A stretch of DNA of 42,917 bases from Dyella_B sp035486915 (GTDB taxonomy: Bacteria; Pseudomonadota; Gammaproteobacteria; Xanthomonadales; Rhodanobacteraceae): positions 1-42,917 of the forward strand of contig NZ_DATHMR010000216.1 in the NCBI RefSeq assembly GCF_035486915.1. Direction: 5' to 3'. The notes beneath the pieces were generated by a model. The model saw only the letters and a program-made list of their open reading frames with translations, ran no database searches and was not told the origin of the DNA. Both the position numbers and the translations under genes were made by a program. Position 1 is the stretch's first letter; every line of letters begins with the position of its first letter. This document shows, in pieces, positions 31,505 to 39,385 of this stretch.

Positions 31505-32152
31505 ATGAGCCAAGTCTTGCCCGCCTCCATTCCCGCAGCGCTCTTTCACGAGCGAGCCGACGCTATTGCCGAAGCGGCGCGCGAGCTTGCGCAACACGGC
31601 TGGACACCTGCGACCAGCAGCAATTTCTCGATGCGTGTAGACGCCGATCACGCAGCCATCACGATCTCCGGACGCGACAAAGGCAAGCTCGGCCGTGACG
31701 ACATCATGCTTGTCGATATGCAAGGCAAAGCGGTCGGCACCGAGTCGCGTCCCAGCGCGGAAACCGAATTGCATACGCAGGTGTACCGCCACTGGCCCGA
31801 CATCAACGTAGTGCTGCACACGCACTCGCGCACGCAGAGTGTTGCGTCGCGTTTGTTTGCCAAAGACGGCGCGGTGAAACTGGAAGGCTGGGAATTGCAG
31901 AAGGCCATTCGCGGTCACACCACGCATGAGAGCGCGCTGGACATTCCGGTCTTTCCCAACACGCAGCACATGCCCGAACTAGTGGCGCAAGTGAATGCGT
32001 GGATCGAATCGGGCAAACCGCTGCACGCGTATTTGATCAACGGTCATGGCATCTACACCTGGGGCCACGACATGGCCGAAGCCCGGCGTCATCTCGAAGC
32101 GCTGGAATTCCTGCTTTGCTGCGAACTCGACTTGAGGAGACTGAACGCATGA
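31505..32152 (+). CDS. mtnB: methylthioribulose-1-phosphate dehydratase
   Basis: MtnB dehydrates methylthioribulose 1-phosphate in methionine salvage from methylthioadenosine. The 215-residue class II aldolase-fold protein has GWTPATSSNFSMR, ITISGRDKGKLG, the zinc-binding VVLHTHSRTQSV and INGHGIYTWG. RPSAETELHTQVYRHWP matches the family. It overlaps mtnD in ATGA. The transporters or mtnA/mtnP genes needed to start the pathway are not in the window. A promoter and palindrome lie just upstream. Confidence 0.95.
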   Translation: MSQVLPASIPAALFHERADAIAEAARELAQHGWTPATSSNFSMRVDADHAAITISGRDKGKLGRDDIMLVDMQGKAVGTESRPSAETELHTQVYRHWPDINVVLHTHSRTQSVASRLFAKDGAVKLEGWELQKAIRGHTTHESALDIPVFPNTQHMPELVAQVNAWIESGKPLHAYLINGHGIYTWGHDMAEARRHLEALEFLLCCELDLRRLNA

Positions 32153-32709
32153 GTCGCTTGCGCATTTTCGATGCGGAACAACCGCAGAACCCGTCCTCGG
32201 TACACATCGCGCATAAGGACATCGCCCGCGAACTGGGCAAAGTCGGCGTGCGATTCGAGCAGTGGGAAGCCAATCAGCCGGTCGCGCCGGGTGCCAGCCA
32301 GGAACAGGTCGTCGCTGCCTATCGTCACGATATCGATCGCCTGATGAGCGAAGAGGGTTATCAGGCGGTGGACGTGATCAGCCTGACACCGGACCACCCC
32401 GATCGCGCGGCGCTGCGCAAGAAATTCCTCAGCGAGCACACGCACAGCGAAGACGAAGTCCGCTTCTTCGTTGCGGGTGCAGGTCAGTTCACGCTGCACA
32501 TCGGCGACAAGATCTACGACGTGCTTTGCGAGCAAGGCGACCTGATCGGCGTGCCGGACGGCACCCGCCACTGGTTCGATATGAGCGAGGCCCCCTACTT
32601 CGTGGCCATCCGCCTGTTCACGAACAAGGAAGGCTGGGTCGCGAACTTCACCGGTTCCGATATCGCGGACCACTTCCCGCGCATGACGCCCCTGGCCACG
32701 GCAGCCTGA
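32149..32709 (+). CDS. mtnD: acireductone dioxygenase
   Basis: MtnD oxidises acireductone to the 2-oxo acid precursor of methionine (iron form) or to an off-pathway product (nickel form). The 186-residue cupin has SEHTHSEDEVRFFVAGAG with the metal-binding His-x-His and Glu, and GTRHWFDM with the last His. I start at ATG 32149, preceded by GAGGAGA and overlapping the mtnB stop by four bases; the frame extending back to 31999 lies inside mtnB. A weak hairpin with a T-run follows its stop, before mtnC. Confidence 0.95.
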   Translation: MSRLRIFDAEQPQNPSSVHIAHKDIARELGKVGVRFEQWEANQPVAPGASQEQVVAAYRHDIDRLMSEEGYQAVDVISLTPDHPDRAALRKKFLSEHTHSEDEVRFFVAGAGQFTLHIGDKIYDVLCEQGDLIGVPDGTRHWFDMSEAPYFVAIRLFTNKEGWVANFTGSDIADHFPRMTPLATAA

Positions 32710-32714
32710 ATCCC

Positions 32715-32739
32715 GGCTGCCTGTTTCAGCCTATTTTTT
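32715..32739 (+). terminator. possible weak terminator after mtnD
   Basis: GGCTG (32715-32719) and CAGCC (32727-32731) form a five-base-pair stem with a seven-base loop, followed by TATTTTTT. The short stem makes it weak; it may attenuate transcription into mtnC rather than stop it. Confidence 0.45.
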
Positions 32740-32817
32740 CAATCGTTTATGACGTTCGTCGCTTGCGCGTTCCCGGAGGCGGGTTAAGCTTGAGAGCCTG
32801 ATGCCTCAGCTACGCCC

Positions 32818-33504
32818 ATGACCGCCATTCGCGCCATCGTCACCGATATCGAAGGAACCACCAGCTCGATCAGCTTCGTCAAGGACGTGCTGTTTCCGTA
32901 TGCGCGTAAGCGCCTGCCCGCGTTTATCGAAACCCACGCCGACCAAGCCGAGGTGCAACATTGGCTGCATGAAGCCGCCAAGGAAGCAGGTCTGATCGAA
33001 GCGAGCCGCCAGGAAGTCATCGAGCTGCTGGTGCGCTGGATCGACGAAGACCGCAAATCGACCGCACTGAAAGCCCTCCAGGGCATGATCTGGAAAGAAG
33101 GCTACGAAGCCGGCGAATACCGCGCGCATGTCTATCCGGAAGTGGCGTCGCGTCTGCATGCATGGCGCGGCGAAGGCTTGCACCTTTACGTGTACTCCTC
33201 CGGCTCGGTACCCGCGCAGAAGCTGCTTTTCCGTTACAGCGAGTCCGGCGATCTGACTCCTGTCTTTGCCGGATACTTCGATACGGAAACCGGTCCGAAA
33301 CGGGAAACGATCTCGTATCAGCGCATCGTCGAGGCCATCGGCGAGCGCCCCGAACATGTGCTGTTTCTGTCCGACATCGTGGAAGAGCTGGACGCCGCCA
33401 AGGCCGCCGGCCTGCAAACCGGCTGGCTGGTGCGCGCGCCGCTAACCGTTCCCGCACAACCCACGCATCCTGCCTACACCACGTTCGACGCCATCCAACC
33501 CTGA
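32818..33504 (+). CDS. mtnC: acireductone synthase (enolase-phosphatase)
   Basis: MtnC converts 2,3-diketo-5-methylthiopentyl-1-phosphate to acireductone, supplying MtnD. The 228-residue HAD protein begins IRAIVTDIEGTTSSISFV; Asp10 and Glu12 of DIEGTT are family-specific. LHLYVYSSGSVPAQKLLF and EHVLFLSDIVEELDAAKAAG complete the HAD motifs. It follows mtnD after 108 bases, an unusually long gap for this trio, containing a possible terminator. It is followed after 20 bases by the C13 peptidase gene. Confidence 0.95.
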   Translation: MTAIRAIVTDIEGTTSSISFVKDVLFPYARKRLPAFIETHADQAEVQHWLHEAAKEAGLIEASRQEVIELLVRWIDEDRKSTALKALQGMIWKEGYEAGEYRAHVYPEVASRLHAWRGEGLHLYVYSSGSVPAQKLLFRYSESGDLTPVFAGYFDTETGPKRETISYQRIVEAIGERPEHVLFLSDIVEELDAAKAAGLQTGWLVRAPLTVPAQPTHPAYTTFDAIQP

Positions 33505-33524
33505 CTCACGTCGCGAGTTTACGC

Positions 33525-34541
33525 ATGCGCACTGTATTGACTGCCCTGCTCGCTTTCGCCGCTGGCGTCCTGCTAATGGTGTTGGTTGGGCATTCGGCTT
33601 CGCATCGCGTGGCGACGGCGAGTGTGGCAAGCAGCGCTTCTTCGCCGGCCAATGCAAGTTCCAGCACCGATTCCGATGACAGCGATGCCGACGACAACTG
33701 GCCAAGCCAAGGACCGTCACCGGAACAAGTGGTGTACGCGCAACCGAACATGGTGCATCAGGCGCTCACGCAGCTCAGCCCTCGAGTCCCCGGCAAGACC
33801 AATCTCTATCTGGTGACCTTTGCAGGTGACGGTGGCGAGGATGTGTTCCGTAACGAGGCGGAGTACGCCGCGCAGTTGTTCACGAAACGCTTCGGTCCCA
33901 CCGCGCATGCGCTGGTCCTCGAAAACAACCCCACCACGTTGCAATCACACCCGCTCGCAGATTGGAGCAATCTTGAAAGCACGCTGGATGGTGTGGCCAG
34001 CGCGATGAAACCGGATGAGGACGTCCTGGTTCTCTACATGACCTCGCACGGCGATGAGGACCACAATCTGCTTGTCGATATGGACCCCATCCCACTCGAT
34101 CAGATCGGTGCGCCGGATCTTGCCGGCATTCTCAAGAAGCGCCCTTTCAAGTGGAAAGTGGTTATCGTCAATGCATGTTATTCGGGTGGTTTTGTGCCCG
34201 ATTTGCGTGCCCCGGGTACGCTCGTGCTCACGGCAGCGCGCGCAGATCGCAGCTCTTTCGGCTGTGGCAGCGACTCCGACATGACTTATTTCGGCAAGGC
34301 TTGGCTGGTGGATGCGCTGAACAAGACCGACAACTTCGTCGATGCGTTCCAATTGGCCAAGAACGATATTGCCGGGTGGGAGAACGAAGACAAACTCACA
34401 CCGTCCGAACCGCAGATCGATATGGGCAGTGGCATCGCGCAGCAACTCGCTTTGTGGCGCAAGGACATTACGCCCGGCCCTGCCGTGCCGTTCACACCGC
34501 CACCACCATCCGCTAGCAGCGCACCTGACGTCGCCCGATGA
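33525..34541 (+). CDS. membrane-anchored C13 (legumain-like) cysteine peptidase
   Basis: The 338-residue protein has an N-terminal membrane helix (about 5-22) serving as signal anchor, a Ser/Ala/Asp-rich linker to about residue 65, and a caspase-like fold. The catalytic pair is His175 in YMTSHGDEDHNLL and Cys218 in VVIVNACYSGGF, the C13 pattern also found in legumain and GPI-transamidase. NLYLVTFAGDGGEDVF and LVLTAARADRSSFG support the family. The tail is Pro/Ser-rich. Bacterial C13 peptidases are poorly studied; the substrate is unknown. The start follows the mtnC stop by 20 bases, so it may be co-transcribed, but no functional link is evident. It is convergent with hisIE. Confidence 0.9.
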   Translation: MRTVLTALLAFAAGVLLMVLVGHSASHRVATASVASSASSPANASSSTDSDDSDADDNWPSQGPSPEQVVYAQPNMVHQALTQLSPRVPGKTNLYLVTFAGDGGEDVFRNEAEYAAQLFTKRFGPTAHALVLENNPTTLQSHPLADWSNLESTLDGVASAMKPDEDVLVLYMTSHGDEDHNLLVDMDPIPLDQIGAPDLAGILKKRPFKWKVVIVNACYSGGFVPDLRAPGTLVLTAARADRSSFGCGSDSDMTYFGKAWLVDALNKTDNFVDAFQLAKNDIAGWENEDKLTPSEPQIDMGSGIAQQLALWRKDITPGPAVPFTPPPPSASSAPDVAR

Positions 34542-34554
34542 AGTAGATCACACA

Positions 34555-35172
34555 TCAGGAATGGCGTTTGATCAGCACCTGTGTGACATCGGCCAAACCG
34601 AAGCCACGCGCGCGCAGCAACACTGTCAAGTGAAAAACGAGATCAGCGGCTTCGCCCAATAGGTCATCATCACCCTGGGTGACGGCAGCAAGCGCTGTCT
34701 CCACACCCTCTTCGCCAACCTTTTGCGCAATGCGACGCGTACCGCCACTGAACAATCGCGTCGTGTAACTACCTTCGGGCAGCTCCGCTTTTCTGCTCGC
34801 CACCAAGGCATCGAGTTCAGCCAGAAAGCCCAAAGGCGGCCGCGCTGTATCGCCGAAGCAGCTGCTGGTGCCCAAATGGCACGTCGGTCCTTGCGGATCG
34901 GCTTGCACCAGTACCGTATCGGCGTCGCAATCTGCCCGAATGGATTTCACCAGCAATACGTGGCCCGAACTTTCTCCCTTGGTCCACAAGCGTTGCTTGC
35001 TTCGACTGTAAAAGGTGACGTGACCGCTGACCTGCGTCCGTGAAAGCGCCTGGGCATTCATATAGCCAAGCATCAGCACTTCGCCAGTCAAATAGTGCTG
35101 CACGATGGCAGGCAGCAGTCCATTTGATTTGGTCCAATCAAGCTGATCGACGTCGAGCTTTGTGACACTCAT
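34555..35172 (-). CDS. hisI: bifunctional phosphoribosyl-AMP cyclohydrolase / phosphoribosyl-ATP pyrophosphatase
   Basis: HisIE carries out the second and third steps of histidine synthesis. The HisI domain (about 1-115) has GYMNAQALSRT, SRSKQRLWTKGESSGH and the metal-binding DCDADTVLVQ and TCHLGTSSCF. The HisE domain (about 116-205) has YTTRLFSGGTRRIAQKVGEEG and VETALAA with acidic metal ligands. The length of 205 residues is normal for the fusion. It is the last gene of the operon, overlapping hisF by four bases, and ends 13 bases from the convergent C13 peptidase gene. Confidence 0.96.
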   Translation of the reverse strand: MSVTKLDVDQLDWTKSNGLLPAIVQHYLTGEVLMLGYMNAQALSRTQVSGHVTFYSRSKQRLWTKGESSGHVLLVKSIRADCDADTVLVQADPQGPTCHLGTSSCFGDTARPPLGFLAELDALVASRKAELPEGSYTTRLFSGGTRRIAQKVGEEGVETALAAVTQGDDDLLGEAADLVFHLTVLLRARGFGLADVTQVLIKRHS

Positions 35173-35954
35173 AACTGAGCCTCCTGCACGCGAACGGTAA
35201 CGCCCTGCTCGTGCAGGTAGCGCTTCAGATCCGGCACGGCGATCGCGCCGCTATGAAAAACACTGGCTGCCAATGCACCATCGACATGTGCTTCCGTGAA
35301 GGCGTCACGGAAATGTTCGACGGCACCTGCACCACCCGATGCAATAAGCGGCACGCGGCAAATGGCGCGCACCTTCTTCAACTGTTCGAGGTCGTAACCC
35401 CTACGCACACCATCGCTATCCATGCAATTGAGAACAATTTCGCCCGCACCATGTCGTTGCGCTTCCAATACCCAGTCGAGCGTACGGCGCATCAGCGATC
35501 GCGTCTTGGAAGGATCGCCCGTGTACTGACGCACTCGCCATTCGCCATCCGCATCGCGCAGGGAATCGATGCCCACCACCACGCACTGCACACCAAATGC
35601 AGCAGCCAGTTCATCGATCAACTCGGGACGCTCAAGAGCGGGTGAGTTGACAGAAATTTTATCTGCACCAGCGTGCAAGACATCGCGCGCTTCGCCGACG
35701 GAGCGGATACCTCCAGCCACGCAAAATGGGATATCGATGACACGCGCGACACGCTCTACCCAGGCTCGGTCGACACTTCGGCCCTCCGGACTGGCCGTAA
35801 TGTCGTAGAACACCAACTCGTCGGCGCCTTCGTCGCGATAACGTAAAGCCAGATCGACGATCTCGCCCATCACAACGTGATCGCGAAAACGCACGCCCTT
35901 GACGACCTGGCCATCGCGTACATCCAGACAGGGAATGATGCGGCGACTCAGCAT
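35169..35954 (-). CDS. hisF: imidazole glycerol phosphate synthase, cyclase subunit
   Basis: HisF closes the imidazole ring using ammonia from HisH, giving imidazole glycerol phosphate and AICAR. The 261-residue TIM barrel begins with IIPCLDVRDGQVVKGVRF, containing the catalytic Asp11-type residue, and has CVAGGIRS, KISVNSPAL, VVVGIDS and LIASGGAGAVEHF. I start at ATG 35954; the frame extends upstream into hisA but only the shorter protein fits the family. It overlaps hisA by seven bases and hisI by four. Confidence 0.97.
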   Translation of the reverse strand: MLSRRIIPCLDVRDGQVVKGVRFRDHVVMGEIVDLALRYRDEGADELVFYDITASPEGRSVDRAWVERVARVIDIPFCVAGGIRSVGEARDVLHAGADKISVNSPALERPELIDELAAAFGVQCVVVGIDSLRDADGEWRVRQYTGDPSKTRSLMRRTLDWVLEAQRHGAGEIVLNCMDSDGVRRGYDLEQLKKVRAICRVPLIASGGAGAVEHFRDAFTEAHVDGALAASVFHSGAIAVPDLKRYLHEQGVTVRVQEAQL

Positions 35955-36676
35955 GCCAGCGCGCCGTCCAGCGTAAAACGCCCTTCCAGCAGCGCACGTC
36001 CCAGAATCACGCCACGTGCCCCGGCATTGCGTGCAGCACGAATATCCTCCAGCGATCTCACACCGCCTGATGCTTGCACGGCAAGTTTCGGCGCGACTTG
36101 GTTCAAGTGCCGATACAGATCGATATTGAAGCCCGCAAGCATGCCGTCGCGGTCGATATCGGTGCAAAGCAAGTGACGCGCGCCTTTTTCGGCGTACCAC
36201 GGGGCGAGTTCATCCAACGTACGGGTCTCTTCTTCTGTCCAGCCTGCACTCGGCAGACTCCAGTAGCCGTCACGCCAGCGTGTGTCCAGTGCGATGGTGA
36301 AACGGTCGGCGCCGTGGCGATTCATCCATGCTGCCACGCTCTTCGGATCACGAATCGCAACACTGCCTACGACAACACGCGTGACGCCGGCAGCAAACAA
36401 TCGAAGCACATTTTCCTCGCTGCGCACGCCGCCACCGGCCTGAACATGCATGCCCGCTTTGGCCATGGCCTCGATCACAGCGAGATTGGACAAATCACCG
36501 GCACGCGCACCATCAAGATCCACGATATGCAACCAGCGTGCCCCAGCATTGGCGTAGCGCGCCGCGAGGTCTCGCGGATCGGAGTCGTAACGCGTTTCCT
36601 GCGCATAGTCGCCTTGCCGAAGACGGACGACCTGACCGCCGCGCAAGTCGATAGCGGGTATCACTTCGAAATTCAT
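35948..36676 (-). CDS. hisA: ProFAR isomerase
   Basis: HisA isomerises ProFAR to PRFAR. The 242-residue barrel begins VIPAIDLRGGQVVRLRQGDY with the catalytic Asp in AIDLRGG, and has GARWLHIVDLDGA, VQAGGGVRS, VVVGSVAIRDP, LLCTDIDRDGM and VQASGGVRS. It overlaps hisH by four bases and hisF by seven. Its half-barrel repeat similarity to HisF is evident. Confidence 0.97.
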   Translation of the reverse strand: MNFEVIPAIDLRGGQVVRLRQGDYAQETRYDSDPRDLAARYANAGARWLHIVDLDGARAGDLSNLAVIEAMAKAGMHVQAGGGVRSEENVLRLFAAGVTRVVVGSVAIRDPKSVAAWMNRHGADRFTIALDTRWRDGYWSLPSAGWTEEETRTLDELAPWYAEKGARHLLCTDIDRDGMLAGFNIDLYRHLNQVAPKLAVQASGGVRSLEDIRAARNAGARGVILGRALLEGRFTLDGALAC

Positions 36677-37263
36677 AGTTCTAGAAAATTCTTCAATAAC
36701 TTCGCGCCCACGCTTGCCGAACGCTCCGGATGGAACTGCATCCCGTGAAAATTTCGATGGGCGATAATGGATGAAAAACCGTCACCGTAGTCCGTGCTCG
36801 CCAGCGTGTACGTGCCGAGTGGAACGGCGTAGCTGTGCACGAAATACGCCCAATCGCCGTCGTCCATCTGCTTGATCAAGGGATGCGCTTCGACGGCAGA
36901 CAATCGGTTCCATCCCATATGCGGAACACACTGACCTGGCGCTTCCTTAAAGCGATAAACGCTTGCGGGGATAACACCCAGGCATGACGTGTCGCTCTCT
37001 TCCGAGTGCTCGCATAGCAGTTGCATGCCAAGGCATACACCCAGTACGGGCTGACTCAACGACCGGATGACATCGACAAGCTGCAATTCCTGCAATCGCG
37101 CCATGCCAGGACCCGCTGCGCCAACACCAGGCAATATGACTTTATCGGCGGCACGTATCTCATCGGCATCCGACGTCAATTCGGCATCGACGCCAAGACG
37201 CTGCAACGCATAACGCACCGATCCTATGTTGGTGCCTCCGGCATCGACGAGCACCACGCTCAT
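36673..37263 (-). CDS. hisH: imidazole glycerol phosphate synthase, glutaminase subunit
   Basis: HisH hydrolyses glutamine to feed ammonia to HisF. The 196-residue class I amidotransferase has the nucleophile Cys77 in VLGVCLGMQLL, the oxyanion region ILPGVGAAGPGM, HMGWNRL, and the His/Glu pair in MQFHPERS. It overlaps hisB by one base and hisA by four. Confidence 0.97.
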   Translation of the reverse strand: MSVVLVDAGGTNIGSVRYALQRLGVDAELTSDADEIRAADKVILPGVGAAGPGMARLQELQLVDVIRSLSQPVLGVCLGMQLLCEHSEESDTSCLGVIPASVYRFKEAPGQCVPHMGWNRLSAVEAHPLIKQMDDGDWAYFVHSYAVPLGTYTLASTDYGDGFSSIIAHRNFHGMQFHPERSASVGAKLLKNFLEL

Positions 37264-38327
37264 TACAGCGCACCTTTTGTGCTTGGCAATTCATCACCTT
37301 CACGGCGAATGGCTTGGCGCAACACACGCGCTGTCGCCTTGAAGCACCCTTCCACCATGTGATGCGCATTTTCGCCCTTCACAGTCAGGTGGAGATTGGC
37401 GCCAAGCGTGTCGCACAGCGAACGGAAAAAGTGCGGCACCAGTTCGGTCGGCACATCGCCCACGCGTTCGCGGGGAAATTGTCCATCGAAAACAAAGTAA
37501 GGGCGACCAGATAGATCCAGTGCCGCGCTCGCCTGCGACTCATCCATCGGCAATGTGAACCCGTAGCGTGCAATACCGCGCTTATCGCCCAACGCCTGAC
37601 GCAGTGCCTGTCCCAACGCCAGGGCGCTATCTTCCATGGTGTGGTGCTCGTCGACTTTGGTGTCGCCTTCGCATATGAGTTGTAGCGCAAAGCCGCCGTG
37701 TTTGCCGATCTGCTCGAGCATGTGATCAAAGAAGCCCAAGCCGGTATGGATGATAGGATCCGCCTGACGATCCAGGTCGACGCGCACCTTGATGCGTGTT
37801 TCCTTGGTATTGCGAGCGATTTCGGCCACACGTGGACGGTCGAGCAATTGATGCGCTATCTCATCCCAGCCAATGCCTTTGGGCCCGACACGAAAACCGT
37901 GCACACCCATATTGGCGGCAAACTGCAAGTCGGTCTCTCGATCGCCAACCATCGCGGAATCGGCGCGGATCCAGCCGTCATCCGCCAGATACTCGCGCAT
38001 CATGCCGACACCGGGTTTGCGTGTATCCAGGCCATCGTGCGGAAAACTGCGATCGATTAGCACTTCGCGGAAATGCACGCCCTGCGATGAGAAGATACGC
38101 ATGAGCAGATCGTGCGGCCCGTCGAAGCTAGCTTGTGGAAAACGTTCGGTGCCCAAACCATCCTGATTCGTGACCATCACCAGCTCGTAGCCGGCTGCCA
38201 CGATGCGCTGCAATGCAGCGATTACGCCAGGAAGCAGCGAAAGCTTTTCATAGCTGTCGATCTGCTCATCGGCCGGCTCATCGATAAGACAGCCATCTCT
38301 GTCCACAAAGAGAATTTTTCGGCTCAT
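37263..38327 (-). CDS. hisB: bifunctional histidinol phosphatase / IGP dehydratase
   Basis: HisB catalyses two steps. The N-terminal HAD phosphatase starts ILFVDRDGCLIDEP (Asp9, Asp11) and includes SAMVGDRETDLQFAANMG. The C-terminal imidazole glycerol phosphate dehydratase has GFFDHMLEQIGKHGG, DEHHTMEDSALALGQAL and AHHMVEGCFKATARVLRQA with the metal-binding histidines. At 354 residues this is the typical gammaproteobacterial fusion. It overlaps hisC by four bases. Confidence 0.97.
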   Translation of the reverse strand: MSRKILFVDRDGCLIDEPADEQIDSYEKLSLLPGVIAALQRIVAAGYELVMVTNQDGLGTERFPQASFDGPHDLLMRIFSSQGVHFREVLIDRSFPHDGLDTRKPGVGMMREYLADDGWIRADSAMVGDRETDLQFAANMGVHGFRVGPKGIGWDEIAHQLLDRPRVAEIARNTKETRIKVRVDLDRQADPIIHTGLGFFDHMLEQIGKHGGFALQLICEGDTKVDEHHTMEDSALALGQALRQALGDKRGIARYGFTLPMDESQASAALDLSGRPYFVFDGQFPRERVGDVPTELVPHFFRSLCDTLGANLHLTVKGENAHHMVEGCFKATARVLRQAIRREGDELPSTKGAL

Positions 38328-39385
38328 TGCTTTTCTCCACCCAGCACGGTGAGCACGCGTGCATTTTCTTCTGGTGTGCCAATCGTGATGCGTAAAGCAT
38401 CTTTCAAGTTTGGATACCGGCGAATATCGCGCACCACAATGCCTGCCATAAGCAATCGTTGATAGACCGTACCGGCATCATCGAAGCGCACAGCGAGAAA
38501 GTTGGCGTCCGACGGCAGCACTTCGCGAACGCCGGAAATACGCGCCAAGGCCGCGCGCATGATTTCTCGCTGTTCTCGCACAATGACTATGTTATCGCGC
38601 GCAGCCGCCTGTCCCGATGCCGATAGTTCCGACATTGCCGCAGATACGCACGGCAACGGTAGCGGATACGGCGGCATGATCCGGCGTATCAATGCGATGA
38701 CATCCGGGCTTGCCAGCAAGCTACCCACGCGGGCTCCAGCTAGCGCCCACGCCTTGGATAACGTTCTCAGTACCGCGACATGATCGTAGATATTGATCAG
38801 GTCGACCGCGCTGTGCTGATCGGAAAATTCGATATACGCTTCATCGATAACAAGGAGTGCCTTGCCAATCAGGGCATTCGCAAGGTACTCGATATCGGAG
38901 CGAACTATGGATTTGCCGCTTGGATTGTTCGGCGTACATAGAAACACCAGTTTTACTGCAGGAGTTATCGCAGCGATCAGCCTGTCGACGTTCAGGCTGA
39001 AATCGTCAGCCAAAGGTACCTCGATCACTGCGGCGTTCTGGATACGCGCACAGACAGCGTACATACCGAAGGTTGGCGGCTGAATCAGAATGGCATCTTG
39101 CCCGGCGCGACAGAACGCGCGCACAAGCAGATCGATCGCCTCATCACTACCGCGACCCACAAACAACTGTTCAAACCGCGCGCCATAGAGCGTCGCCAAT
39201 GCCTGGAGCAGCCCTTCCGGTTGCGGATCGGGGTAACGATTGCAGCCCAATCCCACATCGCCCGCGGGTGGCCACGCCGACTCGTTGGCGTTAAGCATGA
39301 TCTGCCCATTCCCCGCTTCCATACGTGCCGAGGAGTAAGGCTGCAAGATGCGTATTTCCGGTCTGGCCAGATCCAACACGCTCAT
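38324..39385 (-). CDS. hisC: histidinol-phosphate aminotransferase
   Basis: HisC transaminates imidazole acetol phosphate to histidinol phosphate. The 353-residue fold type I PLP enzyme has LNANESAWPP, VGRGSDEAIDLLVRAF, FLCTPNNPSGKS, LLVIDEAYIEFS and the PLP lysine in VLRTLSKAWALAGARVG. It overlaps hisD and hisB by four bases each. Confidence 0.96.
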   Translation of the reverse strand: MSVLDLARPEIRILQPYSSARMEAGNGQIMLNANESAWPPAGDVGLGCNRYPDPQPEGLLQALATLYGARFEQLFVGRGSDEAIDLLVRAFCRAGQDAILIQPPTFGMYAVCARIQNAAVIEVPLADDFSLNVDRLIAAITPAVKLVFLCTPNNPSGKSIVRSDIEYLANALIGKALLVIDEAYIEFSDQHSAVDLINIYDHVAVLRTLSKAWALAGARVGSLLASPDVIALIRRIMPPYPLPLPCVSAAMSELSASGQAAARDNIVIVREQREIMRAALARISGVREVLPSDANFLAVRFDDAGTVYQRLLMAGIVVRDIRRYPNLKDALRITIGTPEENARVLTVLGGEKQ

